Of a stretch of DNA of 64,000 bases, positions 26,561-35,322 are shown piece by piece. Source of the stretch: Myroides odoratus (lineage in GTDB: Bacteria > Bacteroidota > Bacteroidia > Flavobacteriales > Flavobacteriaceae); assembly GCF_001549985.1 (NCBI RefSeq), contig NZ_LROZ01000004.1:124001-188000 (forward strand), in the 5' to 3' direction. Below the pieces are notes generated by a model. That model saw only the letters and a list, made by a program, of their open reading frames with translations. It did not search any database and was not told the DNA's origin. Every line of letters begins with the position of its first letter. The first letter of the stretch is position 1. Made by a program: the position numbers and the translations under genes.

Positions 26561-27963
26561 ATTTGGTTTTGCATATTGATGATCTGTTCTGTAATGATGC
26601 GCGAGCTATTTTTCTCCACTCGATTTACTGTTAACCAGGTTTCATAACCCCCTTTTAGGTGTTGCTCCGGTGTAGGTAAATAGCCCCAATGTCCATTTGC
26701 TAAACCTATAGTGAAGGATTGAGCAAATGCACTTCTTTTTTTGAGTTCTAGACCCGTTTCTGCAAAAACTTCAAAGGGTATGGTATTAATGACTATATCA
26801 CCTAACTCAATAACTTGCAAAGGAACTGTAATGGTATTGGGATATGTTTTTTCATAATAATTACATCGAGTAACATAATATTTTTCATCACTATGAAAAA
26901 CTTGTTTACTAGATTTATTGGTATTGATTTTTTTGAAATTCGCTTTTAGTTGTACGTCAGGGATTCTTTTTTCAAGTGCAATTTCCTCATAGTTTACATG
27001 AAGTGGAATCCAATTTTTAAAACTCAATTGTTGATATTCTTTCGCTAAGCTCTCTGCGATATTATGAGCAATACTTTTCATTTTTTCATAGGGAGGATAG
27101 GTGGGTAATTTTTTACTGTAATCATTATTATTTACATCACCTGAAGTACCATTTGACATGATTCCAATAAAATGAGGATTAATTTTATTGTGATTTAATA
27201 GCTTATTAATTTCTGTATCAAAGACTCCAAAATAATCTGCTGAAATTGTGTTTTTTTCAATCCCTCCAACATAATGCAGGGAGTAATTGGCTAATATAGC
27301 GAGAGGAGTTTTATCTAATGTTCGCAGTGCGATAAAACCAATCTGAGAATCCGTTGGCCCTGCTGGTTTAATTAAATCAGGGCGAAGTTGATTGCCTGGA
27401 TTCATTTTTACAGAATCCATTCCTCCTAAAGGATTTACGTTTAATTCTTTGGTATACCAACGGCGGTTAAAAACATAATCAGGTTTATCAAATGAACCCC
27501 ATGCAATTTCAACTGGTTGTAGGGTATTATAAGCGGTTATAAAACTAGTAGTTAAAGCTTGAACTAAAAACTCTTGGTAAGCTGTGAGTTTATTCTTTTT
27601 AAAATTTTCAGGAGATGTACTTGCTACGATGCCAGAATGGGTATGAGTAGAAGCCACTACAATGTTTTCAATAGGAAAAGATGTGGCCTCATGGATTTTT
27701 TGTTTTGCTTCTTCAATGATAAATTGTGCAATACCTTGAGAGTCAGCAATCATAAAAGCAACTTTGTTTTGTTTATTGTCTAGAATGATAGTTTTAACAT
27801 ATAACGTATCGTGTACTGTTTCGCCTTGCAGTAACGTTTTTGTTTCTGGAAGTAGGCTTGTTTTAGCTATTCCCGCATATAAAATTTTGTCTTGTGCACA
27901 TGCTGTTAGAGAAGTGAAGAATAAAAGATTAAGCATGTAAAGTAAAATTGTTTTCTTTTGCAT
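26548..27963 (-). CDS. Neutral-ceramidase-family lipoprotein with altered active-site motif
   Basis: 471 residues with a signal ending in a lipobox (SLTAC, Cys about 22), so exported and lipidated. The mature part matches the neutral/alkaline non-lysosomal ceramidase N-terminal domain: AGIAKTSLLPE opening, VVASTHTHSG (metal-binding His pair), NYSLHYVGG and MSNGTSGDVNNND. In Pseudomonas ceramidase the nucleophile serine is within GDVSPN; here the matching stretch reads GDVNNN, so the classic serine is missing and the substrate may not be ceramide. The C-terminal immunoglobulin-like domain of full ceramidases is also absent. It sits opposite in strand, between two glycan genes. Confidence 0.85.
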   Translation of the reverse strand: MQKKTILLYMLNLLFFTSLTACAQDKILYAGIAKTSLLPETKTLLQGETVHDTLYVKTIILDNKQNKVAFMIADSQGIAQFIIEEAKQKIHEATSFPIENIVVASTHTHSGIVASTSPENFKKNKLTAYQEFLVQALTTSFITAYNTLQPVEIAWGSFDKPDYVFNRRWYTKELNVNPLGGMDSVKMNPGNQLRPDLIKPAGPTDSQIGFIALRTLDKTPLAILANYSLHYVGGIEKNTISADYFGVFDTEINKLLNHNKINPHFIGIMSNGTSGDVNNNDYSKKLPTYPPYEKMKSIAHNIAESLAKEYQQLSFKNWIPLHVNYEEIALEKRIPDVQLKANFKKINTNKSSKQVFHSDEKYYVTRCNYYEKTYPNTITVPLQVIELGDIVINTIPFEVFAETGLELKKRSAFAQSFTIGLANGHWGYLPTPEQHLKGGYETWLTVNRVEKNSSRIITEQIINMQNQIKKR

Positions 27964-28357
27964 ATATCATTTGATTTAGTTATTTCAAAATTAGGAATAT
28001 TTTTAAAATGAAAATGTAAAAAGACCTTCTTCACTTATTTTTCAGTATAAGGAATAATGTGCATTTTTTAGGCGTAAGGAAGAAAAGAAAGTAATCGTAG
28101 CTGTGTTGAATTATTTTTTGATGGTAAATACTAAAAATATTCTGACAGAAAATAAATTTGTTTTGGATTTAAAATATAAAAATAAGGTTTTTTGTCTGAA
28201 TTCTATAAAATTTTTAAGAAAGAAAAGGATTTGTTTTCTTTAGTATCATAGGATATTCGTGTTTTTGTATAAAAAAGTGTTTTGGTGGAAAAAGCAGATA
28301 AACTTAAGTTAAAACTACTTACCTTTAACTCTTCCAAATTCGATAAAAAACAGCAGA
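27964..28357. other. AT-rich intergenic region between divergent genes
   Basis: No gene is seen. The stretch is very AT-rich and must hold the promoters of the divergent ceramidase-family and aminotransferase genes. A weak hairpin AGTTAAA (28307-28313) / TTTAACT (28324-28330) lies just before the aminotransferase ATG. I find no perfect TAnnTTTG. Confidence 0.5.
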
Positions 28358-29497
28358 ATGAAAACAAAAATCTGGTTATCTTCTCCGCATATGGGAGGGA
28401 ACGAACAAAAATATGTAAACGAAGCCTTTGCTACGAATTGGGTGGCTCCTTTAGGGCCAAATGTAAATGGCTTTGAAAGTGATTTAGAACAATTCTTGGG
28501 AGAAGGGGTTCAAGTTGCAGCGTTAAGTTCTGGAACTGCAGCGTTGCATTTAGGGTTAATTAACCTAGGCGTAGAAGCAGGAGATGAAGTAATTTGTCAA
28601 ACGATGACCTTTTCTGCATCCGCAAATCCGATTGCTTATTTAGGAGCAAAACCCGTTTTTGTAGATAGCGAAAAACAAACGTGGAACATGTGTCCTATTG
28701 CCTTAGAAGATGCAATTAAAGCGCGTACCATTGCAACAGGTAAAAAGCCAAAAGCAATTATTCCGGTGCATTTATATGGAATGCCTGCTAAAATGGATGA
28801 AATCATGGAAGTAGCGAATCGCTATGAAATTCCTGTTTTAGAAGATGCAGCAGAAGGTTTAGGTAGTACATACAAAGGAAGACAATGTGGTACATTTGGA
28901 ACGATGGCAGGATTGAGTTTCAATGGAAATAAAATCATTACTACTTCTGGAGGAGGAGCTTTAGTTTGCAACACCAAAGAACAAAAAGACTATACCGTAT
29001 TCTTATCAACACAGGCAAGAGATAATGCACCACATTATCAACATTCACACATCGGATATAACTATCGTATGAGTAATATTTTAGCAGGTGTAGGAAGAGG
29101 ACAAATGGAAGTACTGAATGATCGCATCGCTGCTCGTCGTGCTAATCATGCATTCTATCAAGAATTATTCGCTTCTATTGATGGAGTAACCGTATTTTCA
29201 GAACCATCGGCAGATTATTTCTCTAACCATTGGTTGAGTTGTATTACAATCGATGAGGCTGTATGTGGTAAAAATAGAGAACAATTGCGTTTAGCGTTGT
29301 TAGAAGAAGAAATCGAAACACGTCCGTTGTGGAAACCAATGCATAAACAACCTATTTTCGTAGATGCTCCTTATTATGGAGGTACTGTAGCAGAAGAGTT
29401 ATTTGACATCGGACTTTGTTTGCCTTCTGGTAGTAATATGACTACTGAAGAGCGCGAGCGAATAGCAAAAGCAATTCAAGCTTTTTTTAAAGCATAA
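28358..29497 (+). CDS. PglE-like UDP-4-keto sugar aminotransferase (DegT family)
   Basis: PLP enzyme that aminates UDP-4-keto-6-deoxy-GlcNAc with glutamate. 379 residues. Opening MKTKIWLSSPHMGGNEQKYV, then APLGPNVNGFE, ALSSGTAALHL, VHLYGMPAKMDE, VLEDAAEGLGS (Asp for pyridine N), PLP-lysine at about 192 in SFNGNKIITTSGGG, STQARDNAPHYQH, GYNYRMSN and IETRPLWKPMHKQPIF. These blocks match Campylobacter PglE closely. It fits with the PglC-like enzyme: both belong to the bacillosamine-type route. It is transcribed alone, ending at a strong terminator. Confidence 0.93.
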   Translation: MKTKIWLSSPHMGGNEQKYVNEAFATNWVAPLGPNVNGFESDLEQFLGEGVQVAALSSGTAALHLGLINLGVEAGDEVICQTMTFSASANPIAYLGAKPVFVDSEKQTWNMCPIALEDAIKARTIATGKKPKAIIPVHLYGMPAKMDEIMEVANRYEIPVLEDAAEGLGSTYKGRQCGTFGTMAGLSFNGNKIITTSGGGALVCNTKEQKDYTVFLSTQARDNAPHYQHSHIGYNYRMSNILAGVGRGQMEVLNDRIAARRANHAFYQELFASIDGVTVFSEPSADYFSNHWLSCITIDEAVCGKNREQLRLALLEEEIETRPLWKPMHKQPIFVDAPYYGGTVAEELFDIGLCLPSGSNMTTEERERIAKAIQAFFKA

Positions 29498-29507
29498 ATA
29501 AGATAAT

Positions 29508-29541
29508 AAAAAAGGATGTTCACATGAACATCCTTTTTTTT
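29508..29541 (+). terminator. Rho-independent terminator after the aminotransferase gene
   Basis: GGATGTTCA / TGAACATCC stem with a two-base centre (CA), A-tract before and eight T after. Confidence 0.92.
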
Positions 29542-29574
29542 GTGGTTCAGATTGAGTGTTTGTCTTAGTAATTC

Positions 29575-30290
29575 CGCTCAGTATGTCACCCTTAGTAACC
29601 ACCCAGTATTCTCCACTCAGTATGTCACCCTGAGGCACGAAGGGTCGCATCCCGCGCTGACGCAATACTGTGAGGGTGCTGTGTAGAGTGACTGTGTAGA
29701 GTGACTGTGTAGAGTGACTGTGTAGAGTGACAAGCGTTGTATTCACGCTCAGTAACCACCCCGTATGTCACCCTGAGGCACGAAGGGTCGCATTTCGCAC
29801 TGACGCAATACTGTGAGGTACTGTGTTGATTAACAGGCGTTGTATGTACGCTCAGTACCCACCCAGTATGTCACCCTGAAAATAAAAAGGTCTATTCAAC
29901 TTTTGTCATCCTGACGAAGGAAGGAGAAGGGTAGCATCCCGCACTGACGCAATACTGTGAGGTGCTGTGTAGAGTGACTGTGTAGAGTAACAGGCGTTGT
30001 ATTCACGCTCAGTAACCACCCCGTATGTCACCCTGAAAATAAAAAGGTCTATTCAACTTTTGTCATCCTGACGAAGGAAGGAGAAGGGTCGCATCCCGCG
30101 CTGACGTAATACTGTGAGGTACTGCGTAGAGTAACAAGCGTTGGTAACAGATGTGATCCCTCCTTCGTCGGGATGACATACTAGCCGGAGTGCTGTGTGG
30201 AGCGACTGATTAGAGTAATGAGTATGATATTCACTCTGACGAAGGAAGGAGAAGGGTCGCATCCCGCGCTCACGCAATACAATGTAATAA
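29575..30290. repeat. Dense REP-like repeat block left of the GIY-YIG gene
   Basis: At least five copies of the REP-like element, some plain (GTATGTCACCCTGAGGCACG, then AAGGGTCGCATCCCGCGC) and some with an internal 35-bp extension (29870-29914 and 30027-30071) where AAATAAAAAGGTCTATTC is framed by GTCACCCTGA and GTCATCCTGA. Linkers contain TGTAGAGTGAC units. An inverted copy lies at about 30150-30185. No other gene is visible here. Confidence 0.9.
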
Positions 30291-30327
30291 AAACTGGTAC
30301 ACGATTTGTATTGTTTTTAAGAAAAGT

Positions 30328-30651
30328 ATGTACAAAGATTTTAATGAAAACAGTCCTGCGGGTTTCCATACCTACTATGTGTATATCCTGACAAACAAGT
30401 ATCGAACAACCTTTTATATTGGTGTTACAAACAGTATAACAAGACGAGTAGGAGAACATCAAAGGAATAAAGACAATAACCCTAAAAGCTTTACAGGGAA
30501 GTATTTTGTAACTGATTTAATCTACTTCGAAACGTTTACTTGGATCCAAAACGCAATAGCAAGAGAAAAGGAATTGAAAGGATGGTCCAGAGCTAAAAAA
30601 CTGAATTTAGTTCGTTTGAGTAATCCGATGCTACTAACGTTGGAGTTGTGA
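30328..30651 (+). CDS. GIY-YIG nuclease domain protein (YhbQ/UPF0213-like)
   Basis: A 107-residue single-domain GIY-YIG protein. It shows the core YYVYILTN...TFYIGVTNSITRRVGEHQ (GIY variant VYI and YIG, with catalytic Arg in TRR) and the family helix AIAREKELKGWSRAKK with the metal-binding Glu. It may nick or cleave DNA, but substrate is unknown. It is tightly boxed: a direct REP-like copy ends about 48 bp upstream (30232-30280) and another in the same orientation begins about 22 bp downstream (30673-30723). The start at 30328 is the first ATG; a later start would lose the first strand. Confidence 0.88.
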   Translation: MYKDFNENSPAGFHTYYVYILTNKYRTTFYIGVTNSITRRVGEHQRNKDNNPKSFTGKYFVTDLIYFETFTWIQNAIAREKELKGWSRAKKLNLVRLSNPMLLTLEL

Positions 30652-30672
30652 TTCCCTTTTAGTATGGCCCTC

Positions 30673-31300
30673 CAGTATGTCACCCTGAGGCACGAAGGGT
30701 CGCATCCCGCGCTCACACAATACTGTGAGGTACTGTGTTGATTAACAAGCGTTTAGTAACAGATGCGACCCTTCCTACGTCAGGGTGACATACTAGCCGG
30801 AGTACTGTGTGGAGCGACTGATTAGAGTGACTGATTAGAGTAACAAGCGTTGAGTAACGGATGCGACCCTTCCTACGTCAGGGTGACATACTAGCCGGAG
30901 TACTGTGTGGAGCGACTGATTAGAGTAACAAGTATGATATTCACCCTTAGTAACCACCCAGTAATTCCACCCCGTATGTCACCCTGAGGCACGAAGGGTC
31001 GCATTTCGCGCTGACGCAATACTGTGAGGTACTGTGTTGATTAACAGGCGTTGTATGCACGCTCAGTAACCACCCCGTATGTCACCCTGAGGCACGAAGG
31101 GTCGCATCTCGCACTGACGCAATACTGTGAGGGTGCTGTGTAGAGTAACAAGTGTAGAGTAACTGGTTAGAGTAACAAGCGTTGAGTAACAAGCGTTTAG
31201 TAACAAGCGTTTAGTAACAGATGCGACCCTTCCTACGTCAGGGTGACATACTAGCCGGAGTACTGTGTGGAGCGACTGATTAGAGTAACAAGTGTTGTAT
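30673..31300. repeat. REP-like repeat block right of the GIY-YIG gene
   Basis: Direct copies at about 30673, 30976 and 31076 and inverted copies (GATGCGACCCTTCCTACGTC) at about 30758, 30861 and 31216. Direct and inverted copies can pair into long hairpins. TAGAGTAACAAGCGTTTAG-type linkers repeat between them. From 31301 to 31700 the sequence becomes AT-rich and single-copy, with no gene I can support. Confidence 0.88.
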
Positions 31301-31703
31301 TCACGCCTAGTATCCACTCAGTATTTTCCAGCCAGTATTGCATCCTGTATTCATCTCTAGAACTTCCTTTTACAGATGATCATATAAAATGCTGTTTATT
31401 CACATCTTGTGTAGTATAAAAATCACTTATCCTTACAGGAAGAGATTTATAGCATATGTGCGTAGTTAAAAGTCCTGTTTTGTCATATAACCACTTTGTT
31501 TTCAGGTTGTTATAAAGTTATTTTTATGCTTTTATAAATAAAAAAAGACTTTTATTGCGTTTTTTTCTCGCAAAGAATGAAAGTGTTTAAAAATTAGTAT
31601 TTTTTTAGGTATAAAATGTGACTTTTTATTGTTTATTTAATGGATTATTTTGTGTTTTCGTTTTATTGTTGAATATAATATTTATTTTTCGTGCAATTAT
31701 TGT

Positions 31704-31712
31704 TATATTTGC
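31704..31712 (+). promoter_or_regulatory. -7 box for small gene A
   Basis: TATATTTGC fits TAnnTTTG exactly, 31 bp before the ATG at 31743. Confidence 0.6.
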
Positions 31713-31742
31713 AAGGATATTAATTTTCTAAAACTAAAGAAT

Positions 31743-31985
31743 ATGATAGATTCAATTGTCTTGCATTTAGAAGCATTGAAACGGAATGATTTTTTTGAGG
31801 AGTTTTTAGTTTTATTAGAAAAAGAAAAAAAACAAGGAAGAAACTACCTCACTTTATCATCCATTCCAATTGCTTTACATTATCGTTTAATTCAGGAAAA
31901 TTATACCATTAAACGGATTAAAAAAACAATCCGATATTTCCTTTTTTTTAAAAAAACGGTTTACTCTTTTAAAGTTGAAAAATAG
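31743..31985 (+). CDS. Small uncharacterised protein A, paralogue of the one at 32276
   Basis: 80 residues, chosen start ATG 31743 because similarity to the second small protein begins there and the -7 box is just upstream. Shared pattern: FLVLLEKEKKQGRNY, LS, LHYRLIQE, IKR, then FFKKTV. Strongly basic in the second half, alpha-helical in appearance, no signal or membrane span. I do not recognise a family. The basic charge would suit a nucleic-acid binder, which is inference only. Codon use is AT-rich like the surrounding DNA. The gap to the next small gene (290 bp) is AT-rich and holds that gene's promoter. Confidence 0.7.
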   Translation: MIDSIVLHLEALKRNDFFEEFLVLLEKEKKQGRNYLTLSSIPIALHYRLIQENYTIKRIKKTIRYFLFFKKTVYSFKVEK

Positions 31986-32213
31986 AAAAAAGTGAAGGTA
32001 AAAGAATAATAAAGAATATAAGTGAAGAAAGAAAAAAAAAGAATGAATAAGAAGTTCGCTTTAAAATAAAATAAGAAATAATCATAATGTTTCAATATAA
32101 GTCAAAATAAAGTTGAAAGAACAATATAATAATGTTAGTTTTTTGTTAAAGTAGGAATTTGTTGTTTTATTTGTGAAAATGCTCTAAAAGCTCTATTTTG
32201 TTGAGAAAAATTG

Positions 32214-32244
32214 TTGATTTTGTCAAATTAATTGATATATTTAC
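32214..32244 (+). promoter_or_regulatory. Promoter for small gene B
   Basis: TTG at 32214-32216 (-33 element) and TATATTTAC at 32236-32244 (-7 element) are separated by 19 bp, the Bacteroidetes spacing. The ATG is 32 bp further on. Each small paralogue therefore has its own promoter at a similar distance. Confidence 0.6.
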
Positions 32245-32275
32245 AACATCTTACTAAAACAAAAATATTAATAAA

Positions 32276-32524
32276 ATGTTAGAATCAGCATTTGAACAAT
32301 TGAAATTGTCAGAATGTTCTGATGATTTTGAACAGTTTTTACTCCTACTAGAAAAAGGGAAGAAACAAGGACAGAATTATGTTGCTTTATCCACGCTACC
32401 CAAAGGGTTGCATTATCGCCTAATTCAAGAAGACTTTATTATTAAAAGAGAAGAACGTACGGTTAAACGTCTTTTGTTCTTCAAGAAGAGTGTGCTTTAT
32501 TATGTGGTCAGACCCTCAAAATAA
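32276..32524 (+). CDS. Small uncharacterised protein B, paralogue of the one at 31743
   Basis: 82 residues, related to small protein A along its whole length: FEQFLLLLEKGKKQGQNY, ALSTLPKGLHYRLIQE, IKREERTVKRLLFFKKSV. Conserved between the two are the LLEK-KKQG-NY block, LHYRLIQE and the basic tail with LFFKK. The duplication, separate promoters and conservation of both copies argue that these are real genes. No known family is recognised. It is followed by a terminator at 32679. Confidence 0.7.
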   Translation: MLESAFEQLKLSECSDDFEQFLLLLEKGKKQGQNYVALSTLPKGLHYRLIQEDFIIKREERTVKRLLFFKKSVLYYVVRPSK

Positions 32525-32678
32525 AATTTGTTTTTGTTTACACCGATAAATAGGGGAAAGATAAAATTCGAAGTATTCGAACAAAATTGAAGTTTCTTAA
32601 AATTTTATCACCGATCCTTACTATGAAGATCTTAATGAAATAAGATACATCGAATGATCTTGTACCGTATTTGTCATA

Positions 32679-32715
32679 ACTGCTTCAGTATACTTTCCTG
32701 AAGCAGTTTTTTTTT
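32679..32715 (+). terminator. Rho-independent terminator after small gene B
   Basis: ACTGCTTCAG (32679-32688) pairs with CTGAAGCAGT (32698-32707), followed by a run of nine T. Confidence 0.88.
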
Positions 32716-33606
32716 GGCTTTTTTTGGAGCTTTTTTGCTTTGTTGCAGGAGGTTTTTTTGTAAGGGGATTTTTTGTAAGGGGGCTTTTTTGTTTTTTTGT
32801 GACAATCCTCTTTAATTGATAAAACCTGCGATTTCACCACCTCACAAAGCACAAACCTCACAAAGCGAAAAGAGCAACCCTTACAAAGCACAAATCTCAC
32901 CGTTTCATAATCCACACCCAGTATGTCACCCTGAAAATAAAAAGGTCTGTTCAACTTTTGTCATCCTGACGAAGGAAGGAGAAGGGTCGCATCTCGCGCT
33001 GACGCAATACTGTGAGGTACTGTGTTGATTAACAAGCGTTGAGTAACAGATGCGACCCTTCCTACGTCAGGGTGACATACTAGCCAGAGTACTGTGTGGA
33101 GTGACTGGTTAGAGTAACAAGTATGATATTCACCCTTAGTAACCATCCAGTAATTCCACCCAGTATGTCACCCTGAAAATAAAAAGGTCTATTCAACTTT
33201 TGTCATCCTGACGAAGGAAGGAGAAGGGTCGCATCTCGCGCTCACAGGATACTATTTTTTGGAGCTTTTTTACAAGAGGCTTTTTTGCAACAATCCTCTT
33301 TAATCGATAAAATTAACGATTTCACGAAAAAGCAAAAAAGTGACCTACGATTTCACCACCTCACCACCTCACCACCTCACCACCTCACCACCTCACCACC
33401 TCACCGCCTCACCACCTCACAAACCTCACAAAGCGCAAAAAAAAACCACCCCTAAAAAGGAATGGTTATTATTTTTTTATAAAGTTGCTTTTTTGCAAAA
33501 TGCTTTTTTGTAAGAATCCTCTTTAATCGATAAAACCTGCGATTTTATAAACTCACCGCCTCACCTTCTCACAAAAAAACCACCTCACAAAGCGCAAATC
33601 TCACGT
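32716..33606. repeat. Repeat-rich intergenic block
   Basis: Holds GCTTTTTTG-type tracts with AATCCTCTTTAATTGATAAA (about 32746-32826, 33262-33315 and 33481-33545), REP-like elements with the internal 35-bp extension (about 32924-33000 and 33162-33240), an inverted REP copy (about 33048-33078) and an 8-bp TCACCACC minisatellite of about nine units (33352-33420). No gene is seen. Confidence 0.85.
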
Positions 33607-34047
33607 TTACATCGCAATTACTTTACCATTTTCTTTCTCGGCTACTTCTTTGCGTAGAGAGCTACTAGAAAAACGGTGATCTCTTGAATTAAAATAAAAC
33701 TCAATTCCTTTTTCTTCGCAATACTTTCTACCTGTGAAGTTTTTATCAGCATATTCATCCCCTAGAATACGGACGTGAATATGGAAAGCGCGTAGAATAT
33801 CTTCTAAATCTTGTTCCGTTGTATATGGAACAATTTCATCTACAAATTTACAACCTTTCAATTGGATGTAGCGTTCAACTACCGTTTGAGTCGGTTTATT
33901 TTTTTCTGGTCTGTCAATAGTCGGGTCCGTCTGTAGACCTACGATTAAATAATCACACTGGCGTTTTGCCTCTTCAAGCATCTTGATGTGCCCCGCATGT
34001 AGCAAGTCAAAAGAACTAAATGTGATACCAATTTTTTTTGTTGTCAT
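33607..34047 (-). CDS. Cytidylyltransferase-like nucleotidyltransferase
   Basis: 146 residues of the HxGH nucleotidyltransferase superfamily. The signature FDLLHAGHIKMLEEA carries His17 and His20; IVGLQTDPTIDRPEKNKPTQ follows, and RFSSSSLRKEV resembles the ISTTxIR block. Closest look-alikes are glycerol-3-phosphate cytidylyltransferase (TagD) and the HldE C-terminal domain. It may activate a sugar or polyol phosphate for surface glycans, but the substrate cannot be told. Single gene, read towards the repeat block. Confidence 0.88.
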   Translation of the reverse strand: MTTKKIGITFSSFDLLHAGHIKMLEEAKRQCDYLIVGLQTDPTIDRPEKNKPTQTVVERYIQLKGCKFVDEIVPYTTEQDLEDILRAFHIHVRILGDEYADKNFTGRKYCEEKGIEFYFNSRDHRFSSSSLRKEVAEKENGKVIAM

Positions 34048-34215
34048 AGCATTGGGGTTGAAAGTTTATAATTGTATGAAATGCGTTATTGTAAGATGCA
34101 ATACAATACAAAGAAAACTTTTGATATTTAGCCAAATTTACAAGGTTTTTAACCTAAGTACCAAATGATTTAAGGGAAAATTAGCTTTCTTTTAATAAGA
34201 ATGGTTGTTTGGAGT

Positions 34216-34260
34216 AAAAAAAAGCGTTTTCCTAATCTATTTAGAAAAACGCTTTTTTTT
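34216..34260. terminator. Terminator downstream of the heme A synthase gene
   Basis: AAAAAAGCGTTTT / AAAACGCTTTTTT stem with a 14-base loop; A and T tracts on both sides allow termination on either strand. It is 21 bp from the stop of the minus-strand ctaA-like gene. Confidence 0.88.
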
Positions 34261-34280
34261 ATTGGATATTGTATGAGATA

Positions 34281-35321
34281 CTAATCTAAAGAACTTTTTC
34301 CGCTATAGTAACATTTTCTCGCCTCTAGGAATAAGTAGTATTGCACTCCAAAAAGAATAGAGGCAAGCACTAAGTGAGCCGTTTGAGAGCCGAATGGGAA
34401 ATGAGCATATTGCATCAATACCCCCGTTAAAATCTCTAAAACAAGCAGAATAGCTACCCATTTTACTTTAGAGAAGCCCAAGTTCAATTGTCTGTTTAAG
34501 AAGAACAAGTAGAAGTTGAGTACAAACACTAAAATAGAGAAACTACGGTGAATGTAGAAGTCGAGAGTAGGTGTGTTTAACCACAAGTATTCATTGGTAA
34601 TTCCGGCCTTTACTTGTTCATCTACAAATTCGCGCACCTGTGTACCCAATACAACTTGTACCAAGGTAAGCAATAAGGTAATTACAGTTAAGGTACGGAA
34701 GGTAGCGTTGTATTTTTTAATCTCGGTTTTTGCTTTGGCTACTTTGATGATGTTGATTAACAAGGCCACAATAACAAGCGCCATGACCATGTGTACTGTA
34801 ATTTTAAGTGGGTTTAATACAGAAAAAACCACTGTAGCACCAAGCCACGCTTGGAATCCCATTAAAAAGACCACCAACCAAGAAGCGAAGACTAATTTTT
34901 TATTTGTTTTCCAATAGCCAAAAGAAGCAATCGCTAGGGCTAAACAAGCCAATCCGGCTACAGCACCACATAAGCGGTTGATGTATTCCGTCCAGGTGTG
35001 TTGGGGGTTAAATTTAGCATAGTCATGCTTGGTGTATTTCTCCCAATGTGCTTCATCATAAAGCGATGGAGTAGTGAAGGTATCTTTGGCTTTCCAAAGG
35101 GCTTCATCGTGAATAATCATTTGTCCCTTTTTGTATTCTCGATTAGGTTGCCAAGTTAGTACTTCCTCATCCGTAGGAGGGATGTAGTAACCAAAGCACT
35201 TCGGCCAATCTGGACATCCCATTCCGGAACCAGTCATTCGAACTGCTGCCCCAGCAAAAATCACCAGGTACACCAATACCAAGGATAGTTTTGCTAATGG
35301 TAAAAAAGAGCTTTTCATCAT
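34281..35321 (-). CDS. ctaA: Heme A synthase (COX15/CtaA)
   Basis: Oxidises the C8 methyl of heme O to the formyl of heme A for cytochrome c oxidase. 346 residues with about eight spans. Seen are LVYLVIFAGAAVRMTGSGMGCPDWPKCFG (heme-region signature with the GxGMGCPDWPxC motif), HTWTEYINRLCGAVAGL, the later histidines in ITVHMVMALVIVALL, IHRSFSILVFVLNF and HLVLASILFGVQYY. An insertion of about 50 residues after the CPDWPKC motif is usual for the Bacteroidetes form. Starts two bases after the stop of the CCA-type gene, so likely the same transcript. Confidence 0.95.
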   Translation of the reverse strand: MMKSSFLPLAKLSLVLVYLVIFAGAAVRMTGSGMGCPDWPKCFGYYIPPTDEEVLTWQPNREYKKGQMIIHDEALWKAKDTFTTPSLYDEAHWEKYTKHDYAKFNPQHTWTEYINRLCGAVAGLACLALAIASFGYWKTNKKLVFASWLVVFLMGFQAWLGATVVFSVLNPLKITVHMVMALVIVALLINIIKVAKAKTEIKKYNATFRTLTVITLLLTLVQVVLGTQVREFVDEQVKAGITNEYLWLNTPTLDFYIHRSFSILVFVLNFYLFFLNRQLNLGFSKVKWVAILLVLEILTGVLMQYAHFPFGSQTAHLVLASILFGVQYYLFLEARKCYYSGKSSLD

Positions 35322-35322
35322 A

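Noticed and set aside
29399..29746. Minus-strand frame across the aminotransferase end and the repeats
   Set aside because: It runs through the terminator and repeats; similar frames arise at other copies (30053-30277, 31063-31317, 32961-33146).
33983..34168. 61-codon plus-strand frame
   Set aside because: Starts antisense to the nucleotidyltransferase gene and runs into its promoter region; composition not protein-like.
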